This document shows positions 1 through 6,075 of a stretch of 7,658 bases of DNA, one piece after another. A model generated the notes under the pieces. It was given only the letters and a program-made list of their open reading frames with translations. It did no database searches and had not been told where the DNA came from. Positions within the stretch are counted from its first letter, which is position 1; every line of letters begins with the position of its first letter. The stretch is taken from contig JAOPWW010000302.1 in assembly GCA_025965495.1 (NCBI GenBank), positions 1 through 7,658 of the forward strand, read 5' to 3'. The DNA comes from Frankiales bacterium. GTDB lineage: Bacteria > Actinomycetota > Actinomycetes > Mycobacteriales > SCTD01. The translations under genes and the position numbers were made by a program.

Positions 1-192
1 CATCGTCGTCCCGGCGCCGCTGAACACCAGGGTGCGGACGTCGCCGGTGGCGCCGTCGTCGACGCTGTCACGCACGAGCTCCATCAGCTCCGCCGAGCTG
101 TCACGCGTCGCCATGGCCCGCTTCGCGGCCTCGACCACCTCGGGCGGAACCTCGGCGCCGTGCCGGCCGGCGTGCGGGCCGCTGCTGACCAC
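1..192 (-). CDS. Sigma-locus small partner protein, N-terminal 64 residues (cut by window edge)
   Basis: This open frame starts at a GTG (190-192) and runs off the left window edge without a stop, so only 64 residues are visible. An AGGAG Shine-Dalgarno (198-202) lies 5 nt upstream and fixes the start. Codons are strongly G/C-ending. No family is named with certainty. From residue 15 the protein reads VPPEV, then an Ala/Arg helix, then L-V-R-D-S, then R-T-L-V-F. The small protein at 6355-6762 has the same order (VPEEV, Ala-rich helix, L-L-W-D-S, R-T-L-R-F), so I read the two as paralogs. It follows the zinc-ribbon/sigma-2 gene by 51 nt, as the other copy follows its sigma gene by 46 nt, so co-transcription is likely. 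By analogy, the missing part should be a beta-rich domain. Its molecular role is unknown; it may be a sensor or adaptor partner of the sigma-like protein. Confidence 0.75.
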   Translation of the reverse strand, partial: MVSSGPHAGRHGAEVPPEVVEAAKRAMATRDSSAELMELVRDSVDDGATGDVRTLVFSGAGTTM

Positions 193-197
193 GGGGG

Positions 198-202
198 CTC
201 CT
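198..202 (-). promoter_or_regulatory. Ribosome binding site AGGAG for the small partner gene
   Basis: The minus strand reads AGGAG, five bases before the GTG at 192-190. It is the best Shine-Dalgarno in this part of the window, and it decides the start of a gene whose reading frame would otherwise be ambiguous. Confidence 0.7.
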
Positions 203-243
203 GGCGTCGACGGGAGGGCGACCGGGCTGCCCGCCGAGCGACG

Positions 244-948
244 CTAGACCTCCGGGCCCCGCTCCGCGCGACGTACCGCCTGACGGGGCACCACGACAGG
301 AGGGCGCTCGCGGCTCCGCAGCGCGGCCCGGCCGCTGCACTCCTCCACCACCTGGTGGTGCAACCAGTCCCCCACCGCGTCCTGGACCGGGTCCTCGGCG
401 AGGCGCGGCAGCTGCTGGGCGAGCCGCAACCAGACCACCTGGCAGACCTGCGCTGCGTCCTGCCCGACGGTGCCCTGCTCCGCGACCAGGTTCCAGACGT
501 CCTCCAGGTGCAGCTCGACCAGCCCGTCCCAGGCGGCGCGGTCGCCGTCGACGGCCCCGCGGAGCAGGGACGCCTCACCGTGGTCCGCGAGGGCAGGTGC
601 GACCACCGCGCCGGCCGGAGCAGGCGGCGGCCCCCCGCCCCGCTGGGCCCGGTCCGTCAGCGCCCGGCCGTCGCCATCCCGGGACGGCACGGCGGACGCG
701 GCGGTCCCGACCCGCCGGCGCCAGGAGGCGGCCGTCACCGTCACGAGGCGGGAGCAGGCCGGGCAGTCGGCGTACAGCAGCCGCCGCAGGCTGGACCGGA
801 AGGCGAAGGACTCCGGGGGCACGGCGCTGAGGCAGTACGTGCAGGCGAGGGCAGACGTCTGCGCGGTGTGTCCACCGGCGGTCCGCTGGTCGGGGACGGG
901 ACCCGTCGTGGCGGCGTGGGAGCGAGGGGTCGGAGCAGGGAGCGGCAC
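244..948 (-). CDS. Zinc-ribbon-like protein with sigma-70 region 2 but no region 4
   Basis: A 234-residue protein with a GTG start and TAG stop and strongly G/C-ending codons throughout. Residues 36-39 (CTYC) and 62-65 (CPAC) form a C-x2-C-x22-C-x2-C pattern typical of a zinc ribbon. Residues 90-125 are a Gly/Pro/Ala linker. Residues 126-205 match sigma-70 region 2 and align with the sigma factor at 6809-7411: GD-x-x-AW near the start, DAAQVCQVVWLRL against DAADVSQTTWLRL, and VGDWL...EEC against VGAWL...REC. The protein ends about 30 residues later with a basic tail. No helix-turn-helix region 4 is present, and the next gene starts only 51 nt on, so there is no room for one. It could be a sigma-like regulator that binds RNA polymerase core, an anti-sigma decoy, or a decayed sigma factor that kept a clean frame. 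The start is uncertain because no clear Shine-Dalgarno is seen, but it must precede the first Cys pair. Confidence 0.8.
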   Translation of the reverse strand: MPLPAPTPRSHAATTGPVPDQRTAGGHTAQTSALACTYCLSAVPPESFAFRSSLRRLLYADCPACSRLVTVTAASWRRRVGTAASAVPSRDGDGRALTDRAQRGGGPPPAPAGAVVAPALADHGEASLLRGAVDGDRAAWDGLVELHLEDVWNLVAEQGTVGQDAAQVCQVVWLRLAQQLPRLAEDPVQDAVGDWLHHQVVEECSGRAALRSRERPPVVVPRQAVRRAERGPEV

Positions 949-1000
949 AGGTCATCCCGAGGGGGGAGCTCACCTGGAGGGTCCGGCGGGGCGGAGGCCC

Positions 1001-1027
1001 ACGCGTCGCGGCAGTGCGGCGACGCGT
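1001..1027. repeat. Perfect 9-bp inverted repeat (operator or terminator candidate)
   Basis: ACGCGTCGC at 1001-1009 is the exact reverse complement of 1019-1027, with a 9-nt spacer. It lies in the 113-nt gap between the stop of the GAF-ANTAR gene (1062) and the start of the zinc-ribbon/sigma-2 gene (948). Transcribed on the minus strand it would form a stable GC hairpin 35 nt after the ANTAR stop, but no T-run follows. It could be a terminator for the ANTAR gene or a protein-binding dyad about 55-80 nt before the sigma-like start. At this GC content several 9-bp repeats are expected by chance in a window of this size, so the evidence is mainly its intergenic position. Confidence 0.4.
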
Positions 1028-1061
1028 TCCGGGGACGGCTGGTCGGCTCAGCGACGCCAAC

Positions 1062-1844
1062 CTACGGACGCCTGCTCGGCGGGTCAACGACGGGCGACTC
1101 GGGCGGGTCCGCGCCGGGGCCGCTCTGCTGCCGCGCCCGGGCCGCACGTCGCGCCTCGTCCACGAGCCCGCGGGCCACGACGGTCACCTTCAGGTGCTCG
1201 GTCTGGCTGCGCGCGGTCAGCCGCTCGAAGGCTCCCTCCGCCGACGCGCCGGTACGGCTCATGACGATGCCGACGGCCTGGTCGATGGTGCTCCTGCTGA
1301 GCAGGGCGAGCCCCAGCTGGGCGGCGAGCCGCTGGGCGGCGCCGAGCACCTGGACGTTGGACACCGACGCGGCGGCAGGACGGGCGAACAGCTCGGCGTA
1401 CCGGGCCGCCTCCGGCGTGAAGGCGTGCTTGCTGTCGGACCAGACGTCGAGCGCTCCCGCGACTCCCCCGGGCAGCAGCAGCGGCACGGAGAGCACGCTG
1501 TGCACCCCGAGGCGACCCGCGCGCGGCCCGAAGCGCGGCCACCGGGTGTCGCCGCCGAGCGAGCCGGACGCCTGCGTGCGCGAGGACCCCACTGCGAGCA
1601 CTCCCGGTCCCTCGCCCAGGCGGTACTGCTCGTCCTCGACCCCGGTGGCGACGTCGTCGGTGGCGACCACCGTCCGGGGACGGTCCTGCTCGAGCATCGA
1701 CAGGCCGGCCCGCGTCGCGCCGGGGACGGCCCGCACGGCCAGGCCGGCCACCGACAGGAGCGTCTCGCGCACCGTCTGCTCGTCCGGGCGGGACAGCAGG
1801 CGCGACAGGTCCCGCAGGGCCTCGGCGAGGGCCACGTCCGGCAC
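1062..1844 (-). CDS. GAF and ANTAR domain-containing regulator
   Basis: A 260-residue protein with a GTG start and TAG stop. Residues about 20-165 form a GAF sensor domain, including the usual LGEGPGVLAV, the SVLSVPLLLPGGVAGALDVWS strand region and the FTPEA...AELFA exit helix. Residues about 172-232 form an ANTAR RNA-binding domain: QLGLALLSRSTIDQAVGIVM, then a Gly-Ala-Ser turn, EGAFERLTARSQ, and LKVTVVARGLVDEARR. ANTAR proteins act as transcription antiterminators by binding paired stem-loops in nascent RNA. GAF-ANTAR proteins without a receiver domain are common in actinobacteria and are thought to respond to small ligands or redox state. The last 25 residues are a Pro-rich tail with no recognised motif. 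The start follows a G-rich stretch (GAGGGGGTGAG) about 10 nt upstream. A GTG 11 bases upstream is in another frame and does not give this protein. It lies 83 nt after the phosphoglycosyl transferase gene and may be read partly from the same transcript. Its RNA targets are unknown. Confidence 0.93.
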   Translation of the reverse strand: MPDVALAEALRDLSRLLSRPDEQTVRETLLSVAGLAVRAVPGATRAGLSMLEQDRPRTVVATDDVATGVEDEQYRLGEGPGVLAVGSSRTQASGSLGGDTRWPRFGPRAGRLGVHSVLSVPLLLPGGVAGALDVWSDSKHAFTPEAARYAELFARPAAASVSNVQVLGAAQRLAAQLGLALLSRSTIDQAVGIVMSRTGASAEGAFERLTARSQTEHLKVTVVARGLVDEARRAARARQQSGPGADPPESPVVDPPSRRP

Positions 1845-1867
1845 GGTCCGCTCACCCCCTCGCTCGT

Positions 1868-1903
1868 GGTCGTCCTGACCTCCGGGACCGCCGCAGCGCG
1901 GTC
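1868..1903 (-). promoter_or_regulatory. Two small adjacent stem-loops in the leader of the ANTAR gene
   Basis: Between the phosphoglycosyl transferase stop (1928) and the ANTAR start (1844), the minus strand can form GACCGC-GCTGCG-GCGGTC (1903-1886; 6-bp stem, 6-nt loop). Five nt later comes GGTC-AGGAC-GACC (1880-1868; 4-bp stem, 5-nt loop). Two neighbouring stem-loops are the general form of ANTAR targets, which have hexanucleotide loops with A at position 1 and G at position 4. The first loop is six nt with G at position 4 but lacks A at position 1. The second begins with A but has only five nt. The first stem could also be a weak terminator of the glycan operon; no T-run follows it. Confidence 0.25.
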
Positions 1904-1927
1904 ACGGTCCGGCTCCTCCCGGAGCGC

Positions 1928-2569
1928 TCAGCCCGGCTGCAGGGAGCGCTCGGCCTCCTCGGCGTCGGCGGACCGTCGCCGCCCGTCCAGACCGACCAGG
2001 CAGGCAGCCGTGCGCCGGAGCACGGTCGCGTCCGTCCGCCAGGTGCGGCGCGCCTGGTACTCCACGGACAGCCTCACCTTGGCCGGCCGCAGCACCTCCC
2101 GGTAGTAGCGCTCCGGATCGGTCTGGCCGGCCAGCAGGTCGGCCTCGTCCCGGAAGGCCAGGCTCGCCGGGTCGGTGACCCCCGGCCGCTCGCGCAGCAG
2201 GGCGCGCTGCCGCGGGTCGTCCCAGCACAGGAGCGCGGCCACCTCCGGTCGCGCCCCGACGAAGCTCATGTCGCCCCGCAGGAGGTTGTAGAGCTGAGGC
2301 AGCTCGTCCAGGCGGTGCGCCCGCAGCCACCGCCCCGGCCGGGTCACCCGCGGGTCGGCCGCCCTGGTGAGCGGGGAGCCTTCGGCGGCGACGGCCATCG
2401 TGCGGAACTTCCACAGGGAGAACGGCACCCCCTCGCGCCCCACCCGCTCCTGGTGGAAGAGCACGGGCCGTCCGGACAGGGACAGCACGACCAGGGCCGT
2501 CACGAGCAGGACGGGTGCGAGCAGGACCAGCAGGACCAGGGCCAGCACCACCTCCGACCAGCGCGGCAC
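1928..2569 (-). CDS. Monotopic phosphoglycosyl transferase (PglC-type sugar transferase)
   Basis: A 213-residue bacterial sugar transferase of the small monotopic class. It moves a phospho-sugar from a UDP-sugar to undecaprenyl phosphate at the inner face of the membrane, the first membrane step of glycan assembly. Residues 6-31 are a hydrophobic re-entrant helix with a kink proline (LLAPVLL). Other visible motifs are RPVLFHQERVG (34-44), KFRTM (54-58), the catalytic Asp-Glu dyad at 88-89 within RLDELPQLYNLLRGDMSFVG, and the C-terminal YYREVLRPAKVRLSVEYQARR. Two usual family residues differ: GARPE replaces the common GPRPE, and Ala precedes the kink proline where Ser is common. Length is normal for the small PglC/WcaJ-C-terminal form. 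The GTG start lies 3 nt after the aminotransferase stop, with AGGG about 7-8 nt before it inside that gene's end. The sugar is likely the 4-amino-4,6-dideoxy product of the two upstream genes, but specificity cannot be read from the sequence. Confidence 0.93.
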   Translation of the reverse strand: MPRWSEVVLALVLLVLLAPVLLVTALVVLSLSGRPVLFHQERVGREGVPFSLWKFRTMAVAAEGSPLTRAADPRVTRPGRWLRAHRLDELPQLYNLLRGDMSFVGARPEVAALLCWDDPRQRALLRERPGVTDPASLAFRDEADLLAGQTDPERYYREVLRPAKVRLSVEYQARRTWRTDATVLRRTAACLVGLDGRRRSADAEEAERSLQPG

Positions 2570-2572
2570 CGG

Positions 2573-3814
2573 TCAGCCCTGCCGCTCCGCGCGGGCGAGC
2601 GCGACCGGCACGGCCTCGACCACCTGCTCGACCTGGCCGGGCGTCATCCCCGGGAACAGCGGCAGGCTGACCTCCTGCTGGAACAGCGTCGTCGCGCCCG
2701 GCAGGTCGTCGGGCACCACCCCGTAGGTGTCCTGGTAGTGGGGGTGGTGGTGCAGCGGGATGAAGTGGACGCTGGCGGAGACCCCGAGCGCGGCGAGCTC
2801 GCGGATGAACACGTCGCGCACCGAGACGCCGCCCAACACCCTGAGCGGGTACAGGTGGCGGGCGTGGACGTCCCCGTCGGGCGCGTGCGCGGGCAGGGCC
2901 AGACCGTCGACGCCGGCGAACGCCTCGTCGTAGCGGTCGGCGACCGCAGCCCGCCGGTCGCGCATGGCGTGCAGGCGACCCAGCTGCGAGACGCCCAGGG
3001 CCGCGGCCATGTCGGTCAGGTTGTACTTGTAGCCGGCGTCCACCACCTCGTAGCGCCAGGCGTCCTTGCGCCGGTAGCGGTCGAAGCAGTCCCGGTCGAT
3101 GCCGTGCAGCCGCATCGTGCGCGCCCGCGCGGCGACCTCGGGCCGCGACGTCGTGAGCATCCCGCCCTCACCCGTGCTCAGGGTCTTCGTCGCGTAGAAG
3201 CTGAACGCCGTCGCGTCCCCCCAGGTGCCGATGCTCCTGCCGGCACGGGTCGCGGGCAGGGCGTGCGCCGCGTCGTCGACGACCGCCCAGCGGTGCTGGG
3301 CGGCCAGCGCGGTGAGCACCTCCATCTCGCAGGCCAGGCCCGCGTAGTGGACCGGCACCACCGCCCGCACCCGCCGGCGGGCCGAGGGGGTGAGGCGCCG
3401 CCAGGCGTCCGTCACCGTCCTCGCCGTGACGTTCCCCGTGACCGGGTCCACGTCGGCCAGCACGGGGTGCGCACCGAGGTGACGGATCACCTCTCCCACC
3501 GCCGTGAAGGTGTAGGCCGAGGTGATCACCCGGTCGCCCGGCCGCACCCCCACCGCCTCGAGCGCGAGGTGCAGGGCCGCCGTGCACGAGCTCACTGCGA
3601 GGGAGGTGACGCGACCGCCGAGGTGCTCGGTGAAGTCGTGCTCGAAGTCGACGCAGCGCTGTCCCGTCGTGAGCCAGCCGTCGCGCATGACCGAGACCAC
3701 CGCAGCGATGTCCTGCTCCGTCACGGACGTCACGTGGAAAGGGACCTCGCCCGGCGGCTCGGGCCGCCGCTCGACACGAAGCTGCGGCTCGACGACCGGC
3801 TCCAGCAGCGTCAC
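2573..3814 (-). CDS. DegT/DnrJ/EryC1/StrS-family PLP sugar aminotransferase
   Basis: A 413-residue PLP enzyme that would aminate the 4-keto group of a UDP-4-keto-6-deoxy sugar, with glutamate as usual amino donor (PglE, PseC and WbpE are relatives). Visible family marks are DGWLTTG (45-51), the SSCTAALHLAL substrate and cofactor loop (75-85), SAYTFTA (99-105), VVDDAAHALPA with the ring-binding Asp (178-188), and SFYATKTLSTGEGGM with the PLP lysine K210. Further marks are GYKYNLTDMAAALG (261-274) and HFIPLHHHPHY (350-360). Length is normal. I chose the GTG at 3812-3814 because its GTGA overlaps the TGA of the dehydratase gene, and homology only begins about 25 residues later. A frame extension to 3991 is Arg/Pro-rich and lies wholly inside the upstream gene. 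The overlap implies translational coupling, so the dehydratase product is the likely substrate. The exact sugar is inferred. Confidence 0.94.
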   Translation of the reverse strand: MTLLEPVVEPQLRVERRPEPPGEVPFHVTSVTEQDIAAVVSVMRDGWLTTGQRCVDFEHDFTEHLGGRVTSLAVSSCTAALHLALEAVGVRPGDRVITSAYTFTAVGEVIRHLGAHPVLADVDPVTGNVTARTVTDAWRRLTPSARRRVRAVVPVHYAGLACEMEVLTALAAQHRWAVVDDAAHALPATRAGRSIGTWGDATAFSFYATKTLSTGEGGMLTTSRPEVAARARTMRLHGIDRDCFDRYRRKDAWRYEVVDAGYKYNLTDMAAALGVSQLGRLHAMRDRRAAVADRYDEAFAGVDGLALPAHAPDGDVHARHLYPLRVLGGVSVRDVFIRELAALGVSASVHFIPLHHHPHYQDTYGVVPDDLPGATTLFQQEVSLPLFPGMTPGQVEQVVEAVPVALARAERQG

Positions 3815-5829
3815 GTGACGCTCACCAGGCGCGGGCCGACACCCTGCTCCGGGACGCCGCCGGCGGCCGTCGCGGCGGCGGTCAGGTCGAGGACCCTGTC
3901 CGGCTCCCGCTGGCCGGCACCCGGCGCGCGGGCGAGGGCGAACAGCAGGGAGCGCGTGGACTCCTCGTCGCCCGTCCACGCCCGCCGGCACAGCTCCTCG
4001 ACGCCGGCCGTCAGGGCCGCGACGTCGGGGCGCTGCGTCCCGACGCGGAAGATCTTGCCGTGCCCCGTCGGGTGCACGGTCTCGTCCTTGCTGGACAGCT
4101 CCTCGTGGAGCTTCTCCCCCGGCCGCAGCCCGGTGATCTGGACCTGCACGTCGTCGCGGTGACCGGCGAGGTCGATGATGCGCTCGGCCAGGTCGAGGAT
4201 CTTGACCGGCTCGCCCATGTCGAGCAGGAAGACCTCGCCGCCGTCCGCGGTGGCTGCGGCCTGCAGCACCAGGGAGACCGCCTCGCGGGTGGTCATGAAG
4301 TAGCGCGTCATCGCCGGGTGGGTGACGGTGACGGGACCGCCGGCGCGCACCTGCTTGAGGAACGTCGGGACCACGCTCCCCCTGCTGCCGAGCACGTTGC
4401 CGAACCGGACGGCGCAGAAGCGCCGCGCCGGGCTGGCGCCCTCGACGACGATCAGCTCGGCCAGGCGCTTGGTCGCGCCCATCACGCAGTGGGGGCTCAC
4501 CGCCTTGTCCGTGGAGATGCCCACGAAGCGCGGTGTCCCGGCGCGGACGGCGGCCTGCACGAGCACGTCCGTGCCGTGAACGTTGGTGCGGACCGCCTCG
4601 ACCGGGTGCTGCTCGAGGATGGGCACGTGCTTGTGGGCCGCGGCGTGGAAGACGACGTCGGGTCGGAAGTCGGTCAGCAGCTGCTCGACGAAGGCCTCGT
4701 CACGGATGTCGCCCAGCACGCTGCGGGCGGGGTGGGCCAGCATCGCGGCGACGTCGTGCAGGTGGGTCTCGTCGTGGTCGAGCAGGACCAGCTCGGACGG
4801 ACCGAGCTGGGCGACCTGGACGGCGATCTCGCTGCCGATCGAGCCGCCGGCCCCGGTGATGAGGACGCGGTGGCCCTGGATGACGTCCCGCACCCGCGCG
4901 TCCTCGACGACGACCTGGTCCCGGAACAGCAGGTCCTCCAGGGCGATGTCCCTGATGTCCCCGAGCCGCGGCGCCCGGAACGACTGCTGCAGGTCGGGCA
5001 GGGTCCGCGAGCGCAGCCCTGCCCCCCGGGCGAGGTCCACGAGACCGGTCAGCTCACCCACGGCCAGCGCACCCGGGAGGATGAGGAGCTGCTCTCCCGC
5101 GTAGTGCCGGCCGAGGACCTCGAGCTGCGACAGGGGCCCGACGACGGGGACCCCGCAGAGCTGCCTCCCCCAGCACGTCGCGTCGTCGGTGAGGACGGCG
5201 ACGGGCCGCAGGCCGGACTGGGGCTCGTGGCGCATCTGCTCGACGACCGCGCGCGTCGCCCACAGCGGGCCGACGACGAGCACCCCCGTGCCGGCGACCG
5301 GCTGAGCGCGCCGCTGCGTCTGGATGCGGGCCTTGAACCGGATCCCGGCGAGCAGCAGCAGCACGAAGGCGCCGGCCGTCACGGGCACGGACAGCGGGAG
5401 CGGGCGGAACGGCGACGCGGGGACGTCGACGAGCACGAGCAGCGTCGTCGCCGAGCTGCTCGCGACGAACAGGTGCCACGCCTCCGCCGTCCCGGCCTCG
5501 TCCCAGACGCGGGCGTACAGCCCGGCCCGTCCGAGGGCCAGCACGTACAGGACGGCGGCGGCACCGGCGAACGGGACCAGGTGCAGCCAGTAGTCGTCGG
5601 GGACCTCCTGGGGGTCCACGTCGAAGTGCAGCAGCAGGGCTGCGGCGTAGGCGCACACGACGAGGACCACGTCGCAGGCGACCAGGTACGGGTCGGTCCG
5701 CAGTTCGCGCAGCAGGGAGTGCCCGCGCGTGGCGGTCGCCCGGGCGCGCCGTCGCTCGGGACGCAGCGCCAGGCGGTCGGGGGGCACGGGGCCGCGCGTC
5801 TCGAGGACGCGGGGGCGGTGGTGGGACAT
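3811..5829 (-). CDS. Membrane nucleotide-sugar 4,6-dehydratase (PglF/WbpM/CapD type)
   Basis: A 672-residue polysaccharide biosynthesis protein. The ATG at 5827-5829 is set by GGAGG 5 nt upstream; the in-frame extension to 6318 has no coding character. A cytoplasmic, Arg-rich N-terminus is followed by four probable membrane helices (about 48-69, 81-104, 117-136, 145-164). A Rossmann-like linker domain follows (about 180-290), then the SDR catalytic domain (about 318-640). The NAD site is TGAGGSIGSE (325-334), and AAAHKHVPILE lies at 396-406. The active site is ISTDKAVSPHCVMGATKR, with T440, M450 and K454: Met replaces the usual Tyr, as in the WbpM/PglF group. TGLRPGEKLHEEL (567-578) is also family-typical. 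It likely converts UDP-GlcNAc to UDP-4-keto-6-deoxy-GlcNAc, first step toward bacillosamine-like or other amino sugars. It is the first gene of a three-gene operon. The last 30 residues are Ala/Gly-rich and poorly conserved by eye. C-6 epimerase activity is less likely. Confidence 0.95.
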   Translation of the reverse strand: MSHHRPRVLETRGPVPPDRLALRPERRRARATATRGHSLLRELRTDPYLVACDVVLVVCAYAAALLLHFDVDPQEVPDDYWLHLVPFAGAAAVLYVLALGRAGLYARVWDEAGTAEAWHLFVASSSATTLLVLVDVPASPFRPLPLSVPVTAGAFVLLLLAGIRFKARIQTQRRAQPVAGTGVLVVGPLWATRAVVEQMRHEPQSGLRPVAVLTDDATCWGRQLCGVPVVGPLSQLEVLGRHYAGEQLLILPGALAVGELTGLVDLARGAGLRSRTLPDLQQSFRAPRLGDIRDIALEDLLFRDQVVVEDARVRDVIQGHRVLITGAGGSIGSEIAVQVAQLGPSELVLLDHDETHLHDVAAMLAHPARSVLGDIRDEAFVEQLLTDFRPDVVFHAAAHKHVPILEQHPVEAVRTNVHGTDVLVQAAVRAGTPRFVGISTDKAVSPHCVMGATKRLAELIVVEGASPARRFCAVRFGNVLGSRGSVVPTFLKQVRAGGPVTVTHPAMTRYFMTTREAVSLVLQAAATADGGEVFLLDMGEPVKILDLAERIIDLAGHRDDVQVQITGLRPGEKLHEELSSKDETVHPTGHGKIFRVGTQRPDVAALTAGVEELCRRAWTGDEESTRSLLFALARAPGAGQREPDRVLDLTAAATAAGGVPEQGVGPRLVSVT

Positions 5830-5834
5830 CCAGA

Positions 5835-5839
5835 CCTCC
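5835..5839 (-). promoter_or_regulatory. Ribosome binding site GGAGG for the dehydratase
   Basis: The minus strand has GGAGG with a 5-nt spacer before the ATG at 5829-5827. It places the start 163 codons inside the longest open frame and gives a protein of normal family length. Confidence 0.8.
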
Positions 5840-5876
5840 GGGTGCGCACACCGCGACGAGGAGCGCGGGGCGGGTC

Positions 5877-5898
5877 GCGGGCCGGTGGACCGGTCCGC
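5877..5898. repeat. 22-bp near-palindrome, possible operator
   Basis: GCGGGCCGGT, a two-base centre (GG), then ACCGGTCCGC: ten-base arms that are reverse complements except at one position. The perfect palindrome GGACCGGTCC (5887-5896) lies within it. It sits 48-69 nt before the dehydratase ATG, a usual place for a dimeric repressor or activator site. No regulator is identified, and high GC content raises the chance rate of such dyads. Confidence 0.3.
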
Positions 5899-5925
5899 GC
5901 CGAGCAACCCGTAGGAGCCGGTCGC

Positions 5926-5963
5926 CGCCCCGGCGATACAGCGGCCCGGCTGCCGCCGGGGCG
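5926..5963. repeat. 10-bp inverted repeat with an inner stem
   Basis: CGCCCCGGCG (5926-5935) is the exact reverse complement of 5954-5963, across an 18-nt spacer. The spacer itself holds CAGC...GCTG (5939-5942 and 5949-5952), which extends the hairpin around a 6-nt loop. It is about 97-134 nt before the dehydratase start and 113-150 nt before the plus-strand gene start. It could be a leader RNA structure or a binding site. Confidence 0.35.
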
Positions 5964-6075
5964 ACCGCACGCTGCCGCGCCCGGCCCTACCGGACGACGT
6001 ATCAGGAGGTGCACGGGGCCGCTCTGCCCAGCTGAGCAGGAGTCCCGCGCGCGACGAGCAGAACGGTCGACGTCT

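Larger units (their letters stand above)
5830..6075. promoter_or_regulatory. Divergent intergenic region between the glycan operon and the 78-residue gene
   Basis: These 246 bases separate two gene starts that point away from each other, so promoters for both the glycan operon and the plus-strand small gene should lie here. I see no convincing -35/-10 pair. The region holds a near-palindrome (5877-5898), a long inverted repeat (5926-5963) and a perfect AGGAGG (plus strand, 6004-6009) that is not followed by a usable start in a long frame. It is the likeliest site of control for the operon. Confidence 0.55.

Noticed and set aside
160..1878. 572-codon plus-strand open frame over the left sigma-like and ANTAR genes
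   Set aside because: Antisense to genes with clear domains, and Arg/Gly/Pro-rich without motifs.
2315..4162. 615-codon plus-strand open frame over the aminotransferase and transferase genes
   Set aside because: Antisense to two clear enzyme genes; low-complexity Arg/His/Gly/Val composition and no recognisable domain.
4060..6075. Very long plus-strand open frame running into the 78-residue gene
   Set aside because: It is antisense to the dehydratase, rich in Arg/Gly/His/Asp as expected from the complement of GC-rich codons, and shows no family motif. Only 6076-6312 has independent coding character outside the dehydratase gene.
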